Positions 1-6,040 are shown, numbered from the stretch's first letter. The stretch: 8,454 nt of DNA from Nonlabens sp. (GCA_030731685.1 JANQTO010000004.1:1-8454); one strand, 5' to 3'. Translations and numbers: made by a program. Notes: generated by a model from the letters alone, not told the origin.

Positions 1-574
1 CTTTAACATAATTCACAGCTTGCCAGTCGTGTTTTAAATCGGCTTTAAGGAGTGAGTTACCTGTTGGGTTGTTGGGCGAGCAAATCCACAGTATTTTAAT
101 CGAAGAGTCATTGCGCACTTGTTGCGCAATCGCTTCTAAATCTAGAGAAAAGTCTTTCACTAGTGGTATTTCCAGCACCTTGATATTATTTATCGCCGCA
201 CTCACTTCATACATGCCATAAGTAGGCGGGCACGTTATGGCGCTGTCTTTTCCTGGTTCACAAAAAATGCGATATAGTAAATCGATTGCCTCGTCACTGC
301 CATTACCCACAAAAATTTGGTTCGGATTGATTCCTTTTTGTTTCGCAAGTACTTCTTTTATAGAAGATTGTAATGGGTCTGGATACCTGTTTAAATGCTG
401 AATGCTGAATGCTGAATTCTGAATTGATGGGTCGTTAGGATTTTCATTTGCGTCTAGTAAAGTCAGCGCAGCCGAATCGGTATTACCATATAAGTCAAAC
501 TCACTGCGTGCACTGGAATAAGGCTGCAGGTCCCAAATGTTCTTACGAACTATATTTTTTAAATCGAAATTCAT
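1..574 (-). CDS. hisC: Histidinol-phosphate aminotransferase, 3' end cut off by the window
   Basis: This PLP-dependent class I/II aminotransferase converts imidazole-acetol phosphate and glutamate to histidinol phosphate. The ATG at 574-572 gives a protein beginning MNFDLKNIVRKNIWDLQPYS, and the frame stays open for 191 codons to the window edge. Family marks in order are LDANENP near residue 47, LNRYPDP, the VGNGSDEAIDLLYR cofactor-pocket segment, CPPTYGMYEVSA, and ICSPNNPTGN near residue 170. The PLP lysine and C-terminal half lie outside the window. It follows hisD after 35 nt with a hairpin between them and is presumably third in the operon. Odd point: between NENP and NRYPDP there are extra residues (about NDPSIQNSAFSIQH) encoded by a 7-bp tandem repeat, where I expect a short loop in relatives. 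The identification is secure; only the loop is unusual. Confidence 0.95.
   Translation of the reverse strand, partial: MNFDLKNIVRKNIWDLQPYSSARSEFDLYGNTDSAALTLLDANENPNDPSIQNSAFSIQHLNRYPDPLQSSIKEVLAKQKGINPNQIFVGNGSDEAIDLLYRIFCEPGKDSAITCPPTYGMYEVSAAINNIKVLEIPLVKDFSLDLEAIAQQVRNDSSIKILWICSPNNPTGNSLLKADLKHDWQAVNYVK
394..428 (-). repeat. 7-bp tandem repeat inside hisC
   Basis: On the plus strand the unit AATGCTG occurs three times head to tail (394-414), followed by a one-mismatch copy AATTCTG (415-421) and a decaying unit AATTGAT. On the coding strand it reads as ATTCAGC/ATTCAGA units. Seven is not a multiple of three, so the repeat is read in shifting frames and encodes SIQNSAFSIQH. Three units (21 nt) keep the frame, but gain or loss of one would frameshift hisC. 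Confidence 0.85.
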
Positions 575-586
575 ATTGCTGTTGTT

Positions 587-606
587 ATTCCGTCGCAGGA
601 CGGAAT
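587..606. repeat. Intergenic hairpin between hisD and hisC (REP-like)
   Basis: This is a perfect 8-bp inverted repeat (ATTCCGTC / GACGGAAT) around the 4-nt loop GCAG. It fills most of the 35-nt gap between the hisD stop and the hisC start. No run of T follows on the transcribed strand, so it does not look like an intrinsic terminator. It could be an mRNA stability or translation-tuning hairpin, or a copy of a dispersed REP-like palindrome. Its ATTCCG/CGGAAT ends match the extended arm of the palindrome in trpF. Confidence 0.65.
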
Positions 607-609
607 CGC

Positions 610-1905
610 TTATTCGTTAATTTCTAATGTCTTTAACCTAACTGATACTGCATTTTTATGCGCATCCAGCCCTTCGGCTGTAGCCATTTTTTCTACTGCT
701 GGGCCTAAGTTTTGAATGCCTTGCGCGGTCGCTTTTTGATAGGTTACTTTATTTACAAAACTATCTACAGACACGCCGCTATAATTGCGCGCATAACCAT
801 AAGTAGGTAAGGTGTGGTTTGTACCGCTGGCATAATCTCCCAGACTTTCACAGGTGTATGCTCCTATAAATATGGAGCCTGCTATTTGAATTTGGTTAGC
901 AATTTCGTCTGCATTTGCTGTGTTGATTATTAAATGTTCTGGTGCGTACACATCAGACCAAGCGATACAAGTTGCAATGTCGTTAAGCACGATGGTTTTA
1001 CTGTTTTCTATGGCTTGTTGTGCAGTTCGCTTTCGCGAAAGCGAACTCAATTGTACATCCAGCGCTACATTAACCGCTTGTGCTAGTACAGCCGAATCTG
1101 TCAATAAAATAACCTGAGAATCTGGACCATGCTCGGCCTGCGCAAGCAAATCTGCAGCTACAAAATCTGGATTTGCGGTCTCGTCTGCGATGATTAAAAC
1201 CTCTGACGGACCAGCAGGCATATCTATAGCGACGCCTTGTTGCTGTGCAAGCTCTTTGGCACGTGTAACATAAGCGTTTCCTGGACCGAATATCTTATCT
1301 ACTGCAGGTATACTGTATGTGCCATAAGTCATTGCAGCGATGGCTTGTGCGCCACCTGCTTTATAAATTTCTTTAACCCCACAAAGATTTGCAGTGTATA
1401 AAACCACAGGATTTATGTTACCGCTAGCGTCTGTCGGGCTGCAAAGCACTACTTTTTTATTCCCTGCGATTTTTGCAGGTATTGCTAGCATTAAAACGGT
1501 AGAAAATAAGGGTGCGCTACCGCCAGGAATATACAATCCTACATTTTGAATAGGCAGTGATTTTCTCCAGCAGGTAATGCCTGGCATGGTTTCAACCACG
1601 GGATAATCTATTGTGTAACAGGCCTTGTGAAATTTGTAAATGTTATCGTAAGCCGTATGAATCGCTGCTTTTAGGTATGCAGGTACAGTTGCTGCGGCAG
1701 CTTGGATTTCAGCATCGGTAACTTGTAGGCTTGTAAGCGTTGCTTTATCAAATGTCGCTGCATAGCTGATTAATGCTAGGTCGCCATTATCGCGCACTTC
1801 CTTAATAATGTCCTTTACAGCTGCATCTACATGGGCACGTTCTTGCTGTGGACGTTCCAAGAGTTGCTGCTGTTGCGTGCTATCGGGATTAGTGATAATG
1901 TTCAT
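610..1905 (-). CDS. hisD: Histidinol dehydrogenase
   Basis: This zinc- and NAD-dependent enzyme catalyses the last two steps of histidine synthesis, L-histidinol to L-histidine. At 431 residues it has the normal family length. Visible marks: LYIPGGSAPLFSTVLMLAIP near 124-143, the KIFGPGN segment near 204-210, the signature VAIDMPAGPSEVLIIAD near 225-241, and AEHGPDSQ with candidate zinc ligands Q256 and H259. The catalytic Glu-His pair is E323-H324 in YAPEHL, followed by GDYASGTNHTLPTYG with D357, and H416 in the C-terminal LDAHKNAV. All catalytic and metal residues expected from E. coli HisD appear present. The start ATG overlaps the hisG stop by one base (TAATG), which suggests translational coupling. 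Residues 288-293 (SLSRKR) are encoded by a 16-nt palindrome that recurs in trpD and trpF. Confidence 0.98.
   Translation of the reverse strand: MNIITNPDSTQQQQLLERPQQERAHVDAAVKDIIKEVRDNGDLALISYAATFDKATLTSLQVTDAEIQAAAATVPAYLKAAIHTAYDNIYKFHKACYTIDYPVVETMPGITCWRKSLPIQNVGLYIPGGSAPLFSTVLMLAIPAKIAGNKKVVLCSPTDASGNINPVVLYTANLCGVKEIYKAGGAQAIAAMTYGTYSIPAVDKIFGPGNAYVTRAKELAQQQGVAIDMPAGPSEVLIIADETANPDFVAADLLAQAEHGPDSQVILLTDSAVLAQAVNVALDVQLSSLSRKRTAQQAIENSKTIVLNDIATCIAWSDVYAPEHLIINTANADEIANQIQIAGSIFIGAYTCESLGDYASGTNHTLPTYGYARNYSGVSVDSFVNKVTYQKATAQGIQNLGPAVEKMATAEGLDAHKNAVSVRLKTLEINE
1024..1047. repeat. Palindrome CGCTTTCGCGAAAGCG, copy 1 (in hisD)
   Basis: The 16-nt core lies at 1028-1043, and the perfect palindrome extends to 24 nt in this copy (AGTT arm on the left, AACT on the right). 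On the coding strand it is read TCG CTT TCG CGA AAG CGA, giving SLSRKR at residues 288-293. That fits the variable stretch where other HisD proteins have something like ELPRAE, so it is tolerated without an obvious insertion. The same 16-mer occurs at 6403-6418 and 8426-8441. Confidence 0.9.
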
Positions 1906-2810
1906 TATGCTATTAATTTTTCTATGGGACTTACTAAAATACCTTGTGCGCCAGCCTCTTTAAGCTGGTCTATCACGTTCCAAAAATCATTTTCTTCTAT
2001 CACACTGTGTAGGCTAGACCAACCTTCTTCGGCAAGTGGTAATACGGTAGGACTTTTCATACCAGGTAAAAGCGCAGATATTTGTGCGATTTTATCGTTA
2101 GGTGCGTTTAATAAAATGTATTTGTTTTTTGAAGCGTTTTGTACTGCTTCTATACGAAACATTAATTTGTCTAGCAGTACTTTTTTTGCATCGTCTAATG
2201 TAGGATTTGCAATAAGTACAGCCTCGCTGTACATAACGGTTTCTACTTCTTTAAGACCATTCATAAGTAGGGTAGAACCTGTAGAAACGATATCACAAAT
2301 GGCGTCTGCAAGTCCTATTCCTGGGGCGATCTCCACAGAGCCGCCTATCTCTTCGGTGGTTGCGTTAATGCCTTTTGCTGCAAAGAACTTTTTGACGATA
2401 GTTGTGTAGCTACTCGCTACTTTTTTACCATTAAACCATTCCAGTCCTGGATAATCTACATCTTTTTGAACGGCTAGACTCACGCGGCAACCTGCAAAAC
2501 CTAATTGCTTAACGACGTTTACGTTTTGGTCTTTTTCTTCTACCTCGTTTAATCCAAGAATACCTAGGTCTGCAACGCCGTTTGCTACATATTGTGGTAT
2601 GTCGTCATCTCTTAAAAATAGAATTTCCATTGGAAAATTTCTAGCCTGCACCGAAAGTACGCGGGAGCTTAAATCAAATTTTATCCCGCAATCTTTGAGA
2701 AGTTGCAAAGATTTGTCACTTAAACGACCTGATTTTTGTACTGCGATTCTAATACCGTTAAAGGCTGTGGGTTTTGTATTCAAGGTTTTTGTATTTGTGT
2801 TTGTACTCAT
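1905..2810 (-). CDS. hisG: ATP phosphoribosyltransferase, long form
   Basis: This enzyme catalyses the first committed step of histidine synthesis, ATP plus PRPP to phosphoribosyl-ATP. The 301-residue length and the C-terminal part (about 225-301, ending GAQGILVSPIEKLIA) indicate the long, HisZ-independent form with an ACT-like regulatory domain, which in the family mediates histidine feedback inhibition. Marks: the N-terminal RIAVQKSGRLSDKS at 21-34, GVADLGILGLNEV near 78-90, and the PRPP-binding signature from E160 to L181 with D169, D173 and TGST at 177-180. Long-form HisG usually begins close to the RIAVQKSGRL strand. Here about 18 Thr/Asn/Lys-rich residues precede it, and no nearer ATG exists. 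It is the first enzyme gene of the operon, 55 nt after the attenuator, and overlaps hisD by one base. Confidence 0.98.
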   Translation of the reverse strand: MSTNTNTKTLNTKPTAFNGIRIAVQKSGRLSDKSLQLLKDCGIKFDLSSRVLSVQARNFPMEILFLRDDDIPQYVANGVADLGILGLNEVEEKDQNVNVVKQLGFAGCRVSLAVQKDVDYPGLEWFNGKKVASSYTTIVKKFFAAKGINATTEEIGGSVEIAPGIGLADAICDIVSTGSTLLMNGLKEVETVMYSEAVLIANPTLDDAKKVLLDKLMFRIEAVQNASKNKYILLNAPNDKIAQISALLPGMKSPTVLPLAEEGWSSLHSVIEENDFWNVIDQLKEAGAQGILVSPIEKLIA

Positions 2811-2865
2811 GTTTGTGTTGTTGTGTCCGTTCAGGTGGCCTCGTGGTTCAGTCTAAGCAAAAATC

Positions 2866-2894
2866 AAAAAACCCGCCTGAAACAGACGGGTTTT
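2866..2894 (-). terminator. Intrinsic terminator of the his attenuator
   Basis: On the minus strand AAAACCCGTCTG (2894-2883), loop TTT, then CAGGCGGGTTTT (2879-2868) form a continuous 12-bp stem with one T:G pair, followed by two more T and a T-rich stretch. It lies between the leader-peptide stop and the hisG start, where it would stop transcription before the structural genes. Its 5' arm can instead pair with the end of the leader ORF. Confidence 0.92.
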
Positions 2895-2937
2895 AAATAT
2901 GTTGAATTTACATCAATACATCTATACTACGCCTGTT
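2881..2937 (-). promoter_or_regulatory. Antiterminator pairing of the his attenuator
   Basis: AACAGGCG at 2937-2930, which covers leader codons 14-16, is complementary over 8 bp (one G:T pair) to CGTCTGTT at 2888-2881, the lower part of the terminator's 5' arm. It copies the CAGGCG of the terminator's 3' arm, so the two compete for the same partner. A ribosome stalled at the early His codons would leave AACAGGCG free and block the terminator. A ribosome reaching the stop at 2927 would cover it and let the terminator form. A possible protecting hairpin is CATCTA (2953-2948) with TAGATG (2924-2919), only 6 bp. Confidence 0.78.
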
Positions 2938-2977
2938 GCGAATTATGTAGATGGTGATGTAGGCTTTGTACTTTCAT
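2927..2977 (-). CDS. hisL: Histidine operon leader peptide
   Basis: This is a 16-codon ORF, MKVQSLHHHLHNSQQA, ending in TAG. Four of codons 7-11 are His (CAT CAC CAT, then Leu, then CAT), the hallmark of a leader peptide that senses charged tRNA-His. It precedes an intrinsic terminator and hisG, and its last three codons contain the antiterminator segment. The ATG lies only 7 nt downstream of a TAnnTTTG box. With the usual few-base gap to the transcription start, the mRNA would have almost no 5' UTR, so initiation would be leaderless or nearly so. No Shine-Dalgarno sequence is visible. An ATG further upstream (2991) gives only MFAPQ and overlaps the promoter box, so I do not use it. The symbol follows enterobacterial usage and does not imply homology. 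Confidence 0.9.
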   Translation of the reverse strand: MKVQSLHHHLHNSQQA

Positions 2978-2984
2978 TGTGGTG

Positions 2985-2992
2985 CAAACATA
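2985..2992 (-). promoter_or_regulatory. Promoter -7 box of the his operon
   Basis: The minus strand reads TATGTTTG, a perfect match to the Bacteroidota -7 consensus TAnnTTTG. It ends 7 nt before the leader-peptide ATG. A TTTG-like -33 element is not clear: the place about 19 nt upstream is a T-run (CCTTTTTAT). Transcription would start at about 2978-2981. The 64 nt between this operon and the toxin gene also hold the short dyad AGGATTATCCT, of unknown role. Confidence 0.72.
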
Positions 2993-3041
2993 ATTCTGAA
3001 ATCGGGATATAAAAAGGATTATCCTAAAAAATGTGAAATTC

Positions 3042-3494
3042 TTAACTTTTACGATTAAATAATCGCGAATCAAACGGAAATGGCTGCACGTCATCTATAT
3101 GTATTTTATTAAAATCGTCGTGATTGGGATTAATCAATAAGTTAAAATCACCTATGACCACTTTACTAGGAACCCGAGCTGTGAGGTGTTCGTTCCTTCT
3201 GATAAAATCTTCACCTAGCAGTTGTGTTTGTTCTAAACTGGCAGTTGTTAAATCTATGGTTATTTCTATTGATTTTATAGAGTCTGGAATGTGTAAGACC
3301 ATCATCACGTAGTCTATAGGTATTAAATCTAACGCCAGGTGTGGCATGATTTCAGCCATGGCGAGTGCTCGACTTGTTGCCGTGTAAACCATTTCTGTGC
3401 CCTTGCGATTCCAGCGGTTTGTTGTACTTAATGAGGCACCATATCCCGATAACTCATAACTGTAGCGTTCTTTAGTAAGTCTATAAACCAGCAT
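3042..3494 (-). CDS. RES-domain toxin of a Xre-RES type II toxin-antitoxin module
   Basis: This small RES-family protein has 150 residues, typical for the family. Characterised members act in the cytoplasm by degrading NAD+ and arresting growth. Visible marks: the N-terminal VYRLTKERY, then TNRWNRKGTEMVYTATSRA (about 25-43), the AMAEIMPHL helix (45-53), VPSKVVIGDFNLLINPNH (108-125), and the closing PFPFDSRLF. Candidate family-defining Arg, Glu and Ser are R27, E48 and S110, so the protein looks intact and potentially active. Its ATG overlaps the stop of the upstream antitoxin gene by one base (TAATG), which favours coupled synthesis with antitoxin first. It ends 64 nt before the his leader ORF with no convincing terminator between. 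The family call is firm; NAD+ degradation is inferred from relatives. Confidence 0.9.
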   Translation of the reverse strand: MLVYRLTKERYSYELSGYGASLSTTNRWNRKGTEMVYTATSRALAMAEIMPHLALDLIPIDYVMMVLHIPDSIKSIEITIDLTTASLEQTQLLGEDFIRRNEHLTARVPSKVVIGDFNLLINPNHDDFNKIHIDDVQPFPFDSRLFNRKS

Positions 3495-3973
3495 TATGCA
3501 AAAATACCATGGTCTATCCGGTGCAGCTCGTCCATTACAAGCTCTTTACCATAAGAGTCACTCATTAAATCTAGTGGTGTCATATAATTTAAAGACGGAT
3601 TTATGCGTGTGCACCATATATAAAAACGCTCCTTATTATTGAAAACATCATTACCTAAATGTACCACTTCAGCAATTTCTAGGATTTTTTCAGTGTGTGA
3701 AGATTTAAATATATGTGTACTGTCTTTATGATAACGCTGTAGAGATTTTAATGAAATATCTAAAAACCCTGCCCACTCATCGTCACTAAAAGGTGCAAGT
3801 GACCGTATCATATCAAATAAATAGTAAGGAATACCTTTTCTTATAGAGTGAATTTTACTCATGCGGTCACCTAAAAATTTTCCATAACTCGCAGGTGCAG
3901 CCTCATTAACCATGAGTGGTTTTAACTCCTCGCTGTATCTTAAATAGCTATTTTCTTGTTCTTTATTTTTCAT
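3494..3973 (-). CDS. Xre/MbcA/ParS-type antitoxin paired with the RES toxin
   Basis: This is the antitoxin that would bind and neutralise the RES protein and probably repress its own promoter. The protein has 159 residues from the ATG at 3973 (MKNKEQENSYLRY). A helical Xre-like DNA-binding segment spans roughly residues 45-90 (YYLFDMIRSLAPFSDDEWAG, then LDISLKSLQRYHKD). A C-terminal DUF2384-type toxin-binding domain spans about 93-158, with KILEIAEVVHLG, FNNKERFYIWCTRIN, the MTPLDLM motif and the ending LHRIDHGIFA. An in-frame TTG at 3994 would add seven residues, but it falls inside a perfect TAnnTTTG promoter box, so I reject it. The gene is first in the pair, as usual for this family. Its position right after trpA, on the same strand, looks like an insertion between two biosynthetic operons. 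Confidence 0.9.
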   Translation of the reverse strand: MKNKEQENSYLRYSEELKPLMVNEAAPASYGKFLGDRMSKIHSIRKGIPYYLFDMIRSLAPFSDDEWAGFLDISLKSLQRYHKDSTHIFKSSHTEKILEIAEVVHLGNDVFNNKERFYIWCTRINPSLNYMTPLDLMSDSYGKELVMDELHRIDHGIFA

Positions 3974-3978
3974 AACCC

Positions 3979-3990
3979 AGACAAATGTCT
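3979..3990. promoter_or_regulatory. Probable operator of the toxin-antitoxin module
   Basis: The inverted repeat AGACA-AA-TGTCT lies directly after the -7 box and before the antitoxin ATG, so it covers the likely transcription start. Two more half-sites occur upstream, AGACA at 4019-4023 and TGTCT at 4047-4051, the second overlapping the trpA stop codon. This layout is what an autorepressing antitoxin would use. That the antitoxin binds here is inference. Confidence 0.55.
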
Positions 3991-3991
3991 C

Positions 3992-3999
3992 CAAATATA
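3992..3999 (-). promoter_or_regulatory. Promoter -7 box of the toxin-antitoxin module
   Basis: The minus strand reads TATATTTG, a perfect TAnnTTTG match, 18 nt before the antitoxin ATG. The transcription start would fall at about 3985-3989 inside the operator-like repeat. No clear TTTG -33 element is seen in the AT-rich upstream DNA. The box shows the module can be transcribed independently of trp. Confidence 0.7.
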
Positions 4000-4049
4000 C
4001 GCATTTTTATTTGTGTGAAGACATTTTTCTTAAAAATAAATAATTTTGT

Positions 4050-4829
4050 CTACCTTATACTTTGTATATAGTTGGTTATTTGATTTTGTAGATTGCCTTC
4101 TTGTGAGATTTGTCTAATAAACTCACTACCTATAATGGCACCATCTACATAGCTACAAGCATCTTCAAAATTTTGCTTGTTTTTAATGTTAAATCCTGTG
4201 AGAATGGGTGTGTTTAGATTCATATCTCTTAGTTTTCCTAGATAACCTGCTGCAGCGGTAAAAGCAGTATTGCCTCCAGTAGTGCTTGCCGAGCTTACCG
4301 CGTAAATGAACCCTGTTGAATTTTCATCTATCTCTCTAATGCGTTTCTCTGAGGTTTGCGGTGTAACTAAAAATATATTACTGATATTGTGTTTTTCAAA
4401 AACCTCTTTGAATTCTGTTAGGTAGATATACATGGGTAGGTCAGGAATAATTAATCCGTCCACACCTAATTCCTGGCATCGCTTACAAAAAGCCTCTATG
4501 CCATATTGCATCACGGGATTTAGATATCCCATGAGCATGATGGGTGTGTTGAATGCTGCATTTTGTGCTCTAAACTGATGTAGTTGCTTAAAGAGCATTT
4601 CGATAGACATGCCATTTTCTAATGCTATTTTGCTGGATTCTTGTATCGTAGGGCCATCTGCTAGCGGGTCGCTAAAAGGTATGCCTATCTCTATTAAATC
4701 TACACCAGCTTGTTCTAATGCACTAAGTATGGTACTGGTATCTTCTAATTTAGGAAAACCTGCGGTAAAAAATATATTAAGTAAATTCTTTGGCTTGGTT
4801 TTAAAAAGTGCTGTAAGTTTATTGTTCAT
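4050..4829 (-). CDS. trpA: Tryptophan synthase alpha subunit
   Basis: The alpha subunit cleaves indole-3-glycerol phosphate to indole and glyceraldehyde 3-phosphate and passes indole through a tunnel to TrpB. The 259-residue TIM barrel starts MNNKLTALFKTKPKNLLNIFFTAGFP. Catalytic candidates are E47 in DLIEIGIPFSDP and D58 in PLADGPTIQ, equivalent to E49 and D60 of the Salmonella enzyme. Further marks are the MGYLNPVMQYG segment, DGLIIPDLP, the flexible loop region YAVSSASTTGG, and the phosphate-binding end GAIIGSEFIRQI. It is the last trp gene, 38 nt after trpB. The TAG stop is followed by 76 nt to the antitoxin ATG, and no strong intrinsic terminator is visible there. Confidence 0.98.
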   Translation of the reverse strand: MNNKLTALFKTKPKNLLNIFFTAGFPKLEDTSTILSALEQAGVDLIEIGIPFSDPLADGPTIQESSKIALENGMSIEMLFKQLHQFRAQNAAFNTPIMLMGYLNPVMQYGIEAFCKRCQELGVDGLIIPDLPMYIYLTEFKEVFEKHNISNIFLVTPQTSEKRIREIDENSTGFIYAVSSASTTGGNTAFTAAAGYLGKLRDMNLNTPILTGFNIKNKQNFEDACSYVDGAIIGSEFIRQISQEGNLQNQITNYIQSIR

Positions 4830-4867
4830 GGATGTGTGGTAAATGAATGCTAGTGATTGTTTGTGTT

Positions 4868-6040
4868 CTATTGAAAAAGGTCTAACTCTTTCATGTACGT
4901 ATCCATGTCTTTATCACCACGGCCTGAAAGGTTTATGACAACTCTATCGGTAGGTTTAAGTCCTAATCTGCCTAAAACGGCAAATGCATGCGCAGTTTCT
5001 AGTGCAGGTATGATACCTTCTAAACGGCTACATTCTACAGCTGCTGTAAGTGCATCAGCATCAGTAACTGCTAGGTATTGCGCCCGTTCTGAAACTTTTA
5101 ACCATGCGTGTGCTGGGCCTATTCCAGGATAATCCAGTCCAGCACTTATGCTGTGAGGCTCTACGACCTGGCCGTCTTTATCTTGCATCATAATAGACCT
5201 ACTCGCGTGCAACACACCAGGTGTTCCTAGTGTTAAGGTTGCCGCGGTCTTATCAGTATGTACACCTAAACCAGCTGCTTCTACACCTATCAATTGTACA
5301 CTTGGGTCGTCTAGAAAATGATAAAAAGCGCCCATCGCGTTTGAACCACCGCCTACACATGCTATGACATAATCGGGAAGGCCTTGTAATTGTTCTTTTA
5401 TTTCTTTAGAAATAACGCTTTGGTAGCGTGCAACCATATCTGGATATGGGTGAGGTCCTACAACAGACCCTATGATGTAATGCGTGTCTTCAGGGTTATT
5501 AATCCAGTCGCGCATGGCCTCGTTTGTCGCGTCTTTTAAGGTTTTAGAACCACTGGTTGCTGGTCGCACTTCTGCACCTAACATTTTCATGCGAGCTACG
5601 TTAGGAGCTTGTCGTTCAATATCTTTCTCGCCCATATAGACGATGCATTGCAAGCCTTTAAGCGCGCAAACGGTAGCTGTTGCAACACCATGCTGGCCTG
5701 CACCAGTCTCTGCAATAATGCGTTTTTTACCGAGTCGCTCTGCAAGCAAAATTTGACCTATCGTATTATTTATTTTGTGTGCACCAGTATGACATAGGTC
5801 TTCCCGTTTTAACCAAATCTCACCACCATACTTTGCAGACAATCTTTTGGCAAGAAATAATGGTGTAGGACGACCTACATAATCCTTAAGTAGCTGATTG
5901 AACTCTTCTTGAAACGCAGGCGATTTCTCTATTTCTAGGTAATTTTCCTGTAATTCTTCTATATTAGGATACAGTAATTCTGGTATAAAAGCACCACCAA
6001 ATTCCCCATAAAAACCATTTTTGTCTACTTGATAACTCAT
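4868..6040 (-). CDS. trpB: Tryptophan synthase beta subunit
   Basis: The PLP-dependent beta subunit condenses indole with serine to give tryptophan. At 390 residues it is a classic TrpB1-type protein that works with TrpA. Marks: [10 protein letters not shown] near 14-23, the PLP lysine K89 in HTGAHKINN, catalytic E111 in AETGAGQHG, the phosphate-binding GGGSNAMG at 230-237, GVEAAGLG, and the C-terminal [14 protein letters not shown]. Its ATG overlaps the trpF stop by four bases (ATGA), a classic coupling arrangement. Nothing looks truncated or unusual. Confidence 0.98.
   Translation of the reverse strand: MSYQVDKNGFYGEFGGAFIPELLYPNIEELQENYLEIEKSPAFQEEFNQLLKDYVGRPTPLFLAKRLSAKYGGEIWLKREDLCHTGAHKINNTIGQILLAERLGKKRIIAETGAGQHGVATATVCALKGLQCIVYMGEKDIERQAPNVARMKMLGAEVRPATSGSKTLKDATNEAMRDWINNPEDTHYIIGSVVGPHPYPDMVARYQSVISKEIKEQLQGLPDYVIACVGGGSNAMGAFYHFLDDPSVQLIGVEAAGLGVHTDKTAATLTLGTPGVLHASRSIMMQDKDGQVVEPHSISAGLDYPGIGPAHAWLKVSERAQYLAVTDADALTAAVECSRLEGIIPALETAHAFAVLGRLGLKPTDRVVINLSGRGDKDMDTYMKELDLFQ

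Noticed and set aside
110..130. Inverted repeat ATTGCGCA / TGCGCAAT inside hisC
   Set aside because: It is an 8-bp stem in coding DNA (residues near AIAQQVRNDS) with no second copy in the window and no link to the other palindromes; it may be chance.
394..428. Reading the heptamer repeat as a CRISPR or integration site
   Set aside because: Units are 7 bp with no spacers and lie inside a functional reading frame; no cas, integrase or attachment-site features are nearby.
1831..2409. A 192-codon open frame on the plus strand across the hisG-hisD junction
   Set aside because: It lies wholly antisense to two well-supported genes, has no recognisable domain, and is explained by codon bias of the real genes.
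2736..2957. A plus-strand frame opposite the hisG start and attenuator
   Set aside because: It has no family features and its DNA is fully explained by the hisG N-terminus, the terminator and the leader peptide on the other strand.
2974..2991. The ATG at 2991 as an alternative leader-peptide start (MFAPQ)
   Set aside because: It overlaps the TAnnTTTG box, so it would not be transcribed, and it encodes no His.
3014..3025. AGGATTATCCT dyad as a terminator of the toxin gene
   Set aside because: The stem would be only 4-5 bp of mostly weak pairs with a 1-3 nt loop, too weak for an intrinsic terminator despite the flanking A and T runs.
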